Assembly (NCBI GenBank): GCA_002440765.1
Contig: DJVC01000115.1
Span: 1-20,920, forward strand
Direction: 5' to 3'
Source of the DNA: a bacterium UBP3_UBA6266
Lineage (GTDB): Bacteria > Auribacterota > UBA6266
Length of the DNA stretch: 20,920 nucleotides
Part shown: piece by piece, positions 17,348 to 20,920 of the stretch
Layout of the letters: each line of letters begins with the position of its first letter
Numbering within the stretch: the stretch's first letter is position 1
Notes under the pieces: model-generated
Databases searched by the model: none
What the model saw: only the letters and a program-made list of their open reading frames with translations
What the model was told of the DNA's origin: nothing
Position numbers and translations under genes: made by a program

Positions 17348-18082
17348 TTATTTGACCGGTTCATTCTTAATCCTGTTATAAAACCTTTTGGCAATATTCC
17401 TATGGAAAGTTTCCTGCGCGTTTAAAGGCGTTTCTTTCTCATTCATTTGGTCTATGATTTCTTTCCACGCCTTTTTAGCTCCCTCTATCTCACCCGCTTC
17501 ATATAAGGCATGCGCATAGAGTCTATTGACATATAACGGGCAATCGTACCGTATTGCATCCTTAAAATAACGCGCGGCGTTCCGGTAATCTTTTACCTTA
17601 TTGAAATATGTCCATCCCAATTCAAAATAAACATTGAACACATCGGGGTTATTCTCTATTCCCGCCTTCAGGAAATCAAGCCCCTGCCGGACCCAGAAAT
17701 ACTGGTCTTTCATTCTTTCCCCGACAGTCCTGTAAGGGCTTACGCTCGCCTCATGACAGATATTATAGGCCATGTGCCATGCGCCGACGGACCACACATC
17801 CAGAAAGTTGGGCTGGAGATAAGCAACCGCTTTATAAAGAGGAAGGCATTTATACCACTGCCCGTGGTGCCAGTATTCGTCTATCTGAATCCACAGCATA
17901 TCGGCAGCGACACCCCTGAACCCGCCGAGCAAAATACCGGTAACCTGTTCTCCCGGGTGCAAATAAATACGGCTGTAAAGTTTTTCCTCTTCCCTCATAT
18001 TTATTATTTTCAACTGGATATAATACAGCAGCACCAGCATAAAAATAACAAAGGAAATAAATATTACTTTTCTGCGTTTCAC
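17348..18082 (-). CDS. membrane-anchored TPR-like protein of unknown function linked to the ABC-2 genes
   Basis: I do not recognise a characterised homologue. The 244-residue protein has a positively charged start (MKRRK) and one hydrophobic segment at about 6-24, best read as a signal anchor with the rest outside the cytoplasmic membrane. A block rich in Trp and Tyr follows: GGFRGVAADMLWIQ at 53-66, then W71, W76, W97 and W102 and the WHMAYNI stretch at 102-108. Residues about 130-205 look like tetratricopeptide helices (FLKAGIENNPDVFNVYFELG, then AARYFKDAIRYD and AHALYEAGEIEGAKKAW). Conserved-looking GGFRG-type proteins of this kind occur, from memory, in other poorly studied Gram-negative phyla. 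The GTG start overlaps the permease stop (GTGA), so it is probably made together with the transporter and may be its periplasmic partner (inference). Confidence 0.75.
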   Translation of the reverse strand: MKRRKVIFISFVIFMLVLLYYIQLKIINMREEEKLYSRIYLHPGEQVTGILLGGFRGVAADMLWIQIDEYWHHGQWYKCLPLYKAVAYLQPNFLDVWSVGAWHMAYNICHEASVSPYRTVGERMKDQYFWVRQGLDFLKAGIENNPDVFNVYFELGWTYFNKVKDYRNAARYFKDAIRYDCPLYVNRLYAHALYEAGEIEGAKKAWKEIIDQMNEKETPLNAQETFHRNIAKRFYNRIKNEPVK

Positions 18083-19020
18083 AGGCGGTCCACTTCCCTT
18101 TTTCTGAAAATAAGCATTCCCATCGATACCATTACCGCGGAATACAATAAAGCATAACCGAACGAAGATATCAGGGTATTTACATCAACTGTCTGCCCGA
18201 GATTAAGCATATCCTTAAATTCAAATCTGCTGAAGTCTGGAATTATTTTCAAAAGCATATTTCCCGCGCTTTTAATCGGATCGGCCTCCAACCTGCCGGT
18301 AATATGAGTAATCTGCTCGGTCATATGGCCCAGCACAAAAATGATAAAAACAAAAATAAAATTTGAAATGGTGGAAAGCAGTGTTGAAGTAGTTATAGCT
18401 ATCGCGACTATAAGCATAAATTCTATCATTAAACCGATGCATGAATAAAGGAGCATAAGTTCAAACTTTTCAAATCCAAACCTGAGCAAAAGCGACAGGA
18501 TAAATACAACTGAAAGAATACACGAAAACAGAGTGACCGATATAACATTGCCTATAAACTTACCCATTACTATTTCCTGCCTGCTGACAGGATAGGAAAG
18601 CATCACATAAACTGTCTTTTTTTCCATTTCCTTATATATGGCGGTTGACGCCATAAAAATACCGAAGAGCAGACCGAACATAGTCATCCCGGAAAGGCCT
18701 AATTCCGAAACAAAGATGTGCTGGTTTCCCGGCGCGATTTTACCAAAAATATGTATAATGCCGACCAGCAGAACCATGAAAAACAAGATAACATAAAGAG
18801 TTTTTTTCCTTATTTCCTCTTTTAATACCGACTGCGCGATAGCCCTTATTTTCCGGTTGAAAAGAGGGACAAGAAAAACCAGCGCAAATAAAGCCGCTGC
18901 TTTGAAATATGTCCAATACAGCTCCGGCATAAGTCCCGGTTTGGACTGCAGGATACAAGTAATGAAAAGCATAGAAATTACTATAACAATATATATCGCC
19001 GGAAATTTTATCTTTTTCAA
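18079..19020 (-). CDS. ABC-2 type transporter permease (longer paralogue)
   Basis: A 313-residue polytopic membrane protein with about eight hydrophobic segments. The family block EKKTVYVMLSYPVSRQE at 133-149 matches 13 of 17 positions of the equivalent block (80-96) in the permease encoded at 19876-20691, and later blocks correspond too (VLGHMT and ILGHLT; IIPDF and IFPNL), so the two permeases are paralogues. This one has about 53 additional N-terminal residues containing two extra membrane helices. The start is TTG, overlapping the ATPase stop (TTGA), with GGAAGGA just upstream at a short 3-nt spacing. Substrate unknown; ABC-2 systems of the NosY-like group export or assemble diverse substrates. 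Confidence 0.85.
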   Translation of the reverse strand: MKKIKFPAIYIVIVISMLFITCILQSKPGLMPELYWTYFKAAALFALVFLVPLFNRKIRAIAQSVLKEEIRKKTLYVILFFMVLLVGIIHIFGKIAPGNQHIFVSELGLSGMTMFGLLFGIFMASTAIYKEMEKKTVYVMLSYPVSRQEIVMGKFIGNVISVTLFSCILSVVFILSLLLRFGFEKFELMLLYSCIGLMIEFMLIVAIAITTSTLLSTISNFIFVFIIFVLGHMTEQITHITGRLEADPIKSAGNMLLKIIPDFSRFEFKDMLNLGQTVDVNTLISSFGYALLYSAVMVSMGMLIFRKREVDRL

Positions 19021-19874
19021 CTGTCCTTCCCCGATTTTTCCCTGATAAGTTTGACAAAAAGGCTTTCCAGTGTTTCTTTAGGATGTCCGACGGATATCAG
19101 ATTCCCTCCCAGTTTATTTACAAGTTCCTTAAGCTTCTCGACCTCTCCCGTCTTCAGTCCGGAGGTGATAATCTCTGTTTCATTGCTTACTGTAAGGAGG
19201 TCTTCCACCCTTCCTTCTTCCACAAGTTTTCCTCTGTACAATATCGCTATCCTGTCGCATATCGTCTGTACCTCAGCAAGAAGATGCGAAGATAACAGCA
19301 CGGTTTTACCGCGGTCTTTAAGGCCTTTAATGATATCCTTGATTTCCCTGGAACCAATGGGATCCAACCCGATTGTAGGTTCATCCAGCAGGACTAACTC
19401 CGGGTCCTTCAAAAGGACCTGCGCAAGTCCTATTCTTCTCGACATTCCTTTTGAATAGTCCTCGACCCTCCTTTTTCTCGCTTCTGTAAGTCCTACAAGA
19501 TCCAGGACTTCGTCTATTCTCTTCTTTCTCAGTTTTTCGGGCATAGCGTTAAGTTTTCCGTAGAAGTCCAGTATTTCATCGGCATTAAGAAACCCGTACA
19601 GGTAAGATTCTTCCGGCATATAACCGATATTCTTTTTACATTCCATATTTTCCGGTGATACCCCCATAATTTTGATTGAGCCGGAAGAAGGAAATATAAG
19701 CCCAAGTAATAATTTCAAAGTCGTTGTCTTGCCCGAGCCGTTAGGACCGAGTATCCCGAATATTTCACCTCTCCTGACCGATAAATCCAAGCCGTCCACC
19801 GCTACGACTTTCGGCCTGTTCCAGAAATCACGGTAAACCTTTTTAAGAGATTTTATCTCTATTACATTTTCCAT
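19017..19874 (-). CDS. ABC transporter ATP-binding protein (ABC-2/NosF-like)
   Basis: Cytoplasmic ATPase that drives the flanking permeases. From the chosen ATG the protein has 285 residues: Walker A GPNGSGKTT at 43-51, a Q-loop position occupied by Glu in GYMPEES, signature SKGMS at 141-145 in place of LSGGQ, Walker B LVLLDEP at 160-166 with catalytic E165, D-loop GLDP and H-loop SSHLL. The C-terminal tail (about 215-285) has the extra domain seen in many ABC-2 exporter ATPases. The ATG at 19874 is preceded by AAGGA (19883-19887) with an 8-nt spacer and lies 1 nt after the permease stop. A longer reading from a TTG at 19895 would overlap the permease and lacks a ribosome site. Confidence 0.93.
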   Translation of the reverse strand: MENVIEIKSLKKVYRDFWNRPKVVAVDGLDLSVRRGEIFGILGPNGSGKTTTLKLLLGLIFPSSGSIKIMGVSPENMECKKNIGYMPEESYLYGFLNADEILDFYGKLNAMPEKLRKKRIDEVLDLVGLTEARKRRVEDYSKGMSRRIGLAQVLLKDPELVLLDEPTIGLDPIGSREIKDIIKGLKDRGKTVLLSSHLLAEVQTICDRIAILYRGKLVEEGRVEDLLTVSNETEIITSGLKTGEVEKLKELVNKLGGNLISVGHPKETLESLFVKLIREKSGKDS

Positions 19875-19875
19875 T

Positions 19876-20691
19876 TTACATATCCTTTTTTTCAAACATT
19901 TTTGCCGTAATCAAAACTAACATCAGGGAATAGATAATCCCGTATACAGTGACCAGCAGAACATACGATGCGGATATATGCTTGCCCACACTTATGTAAT
20001 CAGAAACATTAAAAAATTCCAGGTTGGGAAAAATATAATAAAAACCGGTCATCAGATACCCGAATATTTTACCTGTCGACGCTGCCATATTAGCGATAAA
20101 ACCGGTTAAATGCCCCAGGATATACGCCAAAAAACATACTATAATCGTGAATGTCTGCTGGAAAAACATGCTTGACAGCAGCGCTATGGAAACAATAATA
20201 AAACACCTTATAATTATCAGCCATACACCCTTTAGCAACTCAATATTATGGGAAAAAGTTACAAAACTGAATCTGGCATCTTCTCCGAATTTCTGCCCTA
20301 TAAAATATGTTTTTACGCTTAACGCTATATAGAAAACCATTGACAGTATAAATACCGCAAAAATAATATAGCAGAAAACACCTGCCGCCCTGCCGTAAAT
20401 ATATTCTTTCCTTGAAACGGGATATGAGAGGACCGTATATATGGTTTTCTTTTCCATATCCGTCTGTATGCACGAGCTTCCTATAACGAGCGAAATTATC
20501 AGTGAAAAAAAGGTAATTCCCGCCATCCCGATATCTTTCAGTATCTTAACCTCTTCTCCAAAGGTAAAAAAAGTGAAAAACTGCGTGGAAAGAATTATCA
20601 GGATTGAAAAAATAAAAATAACCTGAAAGATCCTTTTTCGGAAGGCTTCCACAAATGTATTTTTAGCAATGGTAACTATAACACTATTCAT
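19876..20691 (-). CDS. ABC-2 type transporter permease (shorter paralogue)
   Basis: A 271-residue membrane protein with six or so hydrophobic segments (about 20-42, 57-75, 103-125, 155-176, 183-205 and 240-262). The cytoplasmic loop after the second helix carries EKKTIYTVLSYPVSRKE at 80-96, the family hallmark found also in the second permease of the cluster (18079-19020). Gene order permease-ATPase-permease with 1-nt and 4-nt junctions suggests a heteromeric exporter with two different membrane subunits. The ATG lies 9 nt after the acylphosphatase stop, with only an A-rich AAAGAA upstream, so translation may be coupled to the preceding gene. Substrate not inferable from the sequence. Confidence 0.87.
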   Translation of the reverse strand: MNSVIVTIAKNTFVEAFRKRIFQVIFIFSILIILSTQFFTFFTFGEEVKILKDIGMAGITFFSLIISLVIGSSCIQTDMEKKTIYTVLSYPVSRKEYIYGRAAGVFCYIIFAVFILSMVFYIALSVKTYFIGQKFGEDARFSFVTFSHNIELLKGVWLIIIRCFIIVSIALLSSMFFQQTFTIIVCFLAYILGHLTGFIANMAASTGKIFGYLMTGFYYIFPNLEFFNVSDYISVGKHISASYVLLVTVYGIIYSLMLVLITAKMFEKKDM

Positions 20692-20700
20692 ATGGATTCT

Positions 20701-20920
20701 TTAAAATAATATCTCAAACCGGGTAAATCTTTTTGACGGTTCCAGCCATTGTACTTCCGTGTCCCTTATGTACCCCGAAAAATGATTATCTTTTATATCA
20801 TTAATCGCAAGGAATATGTTTTTTTCTTCTCCCTGCAGCATCATCTCAACTCTCCCGTCCCCGAGATTCCTGACATAGCCCGAAAGGTTATGGTGAATCG
20901 CCAGCCTTGAAACCGTAAAC
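20701..20920 (-). CDS. acylphosphatase, 5'-truncated by the window edge
   Basis: The last 72 residues of an acylphosphatase, which hydrolyses the carboxyl-phosphate bond of acyl phosphates; small cytosolic alpha/beta enzyme of about 90 residues. The fragment reads through SGYVRNLGDGRVEMMLQGEE to the stop TAA at 20701-20703, matching the family's GxVRNxxDGxVE block; N18 of the fragment is the catalytic Asn equivalent. The catalytic Arg in the GxVQGVGFR motif would be the residue immediately before the window edge; the one base of that codon inside the window (G in third position) is compatible with Arg. A HypF-type N-terminal domain is excluded because the protein ends right after this domain. 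Acylphosphatase genes occur in many contexts, so a functional link to the transporter is not implied. Confidence 0.82.
   Translation of the reverse strand, partial: FTVSRLAIHHNLSGYVRNLGDGRVEMMLQGEEKNIFLAINDIKDNHFSGYIRDTEVQWLEPSKRFTRFEILF

Noticed and set aside
19875..19895. Longer ABC ATPase starting at a TTG inside the preceding permease gene
   Set aside because: The TTG lacks a ribosome site and forces a 20-bp overlap; the ATG at 19874 has AAGGA at 8 nt and matches the usual start of the domain.

Overview
The window is 20.9 kb of densely packed bacterial chromosome in which every supported gene lies on the minus strand, so transcription runs from the right edge (20920) to the left edge (1). 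It holds 21 complete protein genes, one 5'-truncated gene at the right edge and a possible gene start at the left edge. Many genes overlap by 4 bp (ATGA, TTGA or GTGA) or are separated by 0-20 nt. No stretch over about 160 bp lacks a gene. I found no rRNA, tRNA, CRISPR array, insertion sequence or prophage gene. The content is core metabolism and chromosome maintenance of a moderately AT-rich bacterium. It carries NAD-dependent ligase, ScpAB rather than MukBEF, a DHH-CBS-tRNA nucleotidyltransferase fusion and AT-rich degenerate intergenic repeats. Together these resemble deltaproteobacteria or uncultured candidate phyla (Omnitrophota, Elusimicrobiota or Firestonebacteria-like). That placement is inference and would need marker-gene phylogeny.

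Right part (20920 to 16233, read leftward): acylphosphatase (partial), ABC-2 permease, ABC ATPase, a second paralogous ABC-2 permease, a membrane-anchored TPR-like protein of unknown function, a metallophosphoesterase and a VanZ-like membrane protein. The ATPase-permease-TPR genes are tightly coupled and are the least understood module here.

Middle part (16240 to 9934): ligA (NAD+ DNA ligase), a glyoxalase II-like metallo-beta-lactamase-fold hydrolase, a XerC/D-type tyrosine recombinase and an 880-residue DHH-CBS-tRNA nucleotidyltransferase fusion. A 159-bp gap follows, holding a degenerate repeat and a good sigma70-type promoter (-35 TTGACA, 17-nt spacer, -10 TATTCT) that would start a new transcription unit.

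Left part (9774 to 1): site-2-protease-family peptidase, trpS, scpA, scpB, then a Phe/Tyr pathway block: pheA (chorismate mutase-prephenate dehydratase-ACT), hisC-type aminotransferase, DAHP synthase, tyrA and aroA. After a 72-bp gap with a second copy of the repeat come cmk and plsC. The block encodes entry into the shikimate pathway (DAHP synthase), its sixth step (EPSP synthase), both prephenate branches and the final transamination. aroB, aroC, aroD, aroE and aroK are not in the window.

Most of the region is conventional housekeeping. Points worth a second look are the permease-ATPase-permease-TPR module, the repeat/promoter pair, the class II character of AroA, the predicted NADP preference of TyrA and the multidomain tRNA nucleotidyltransferase.
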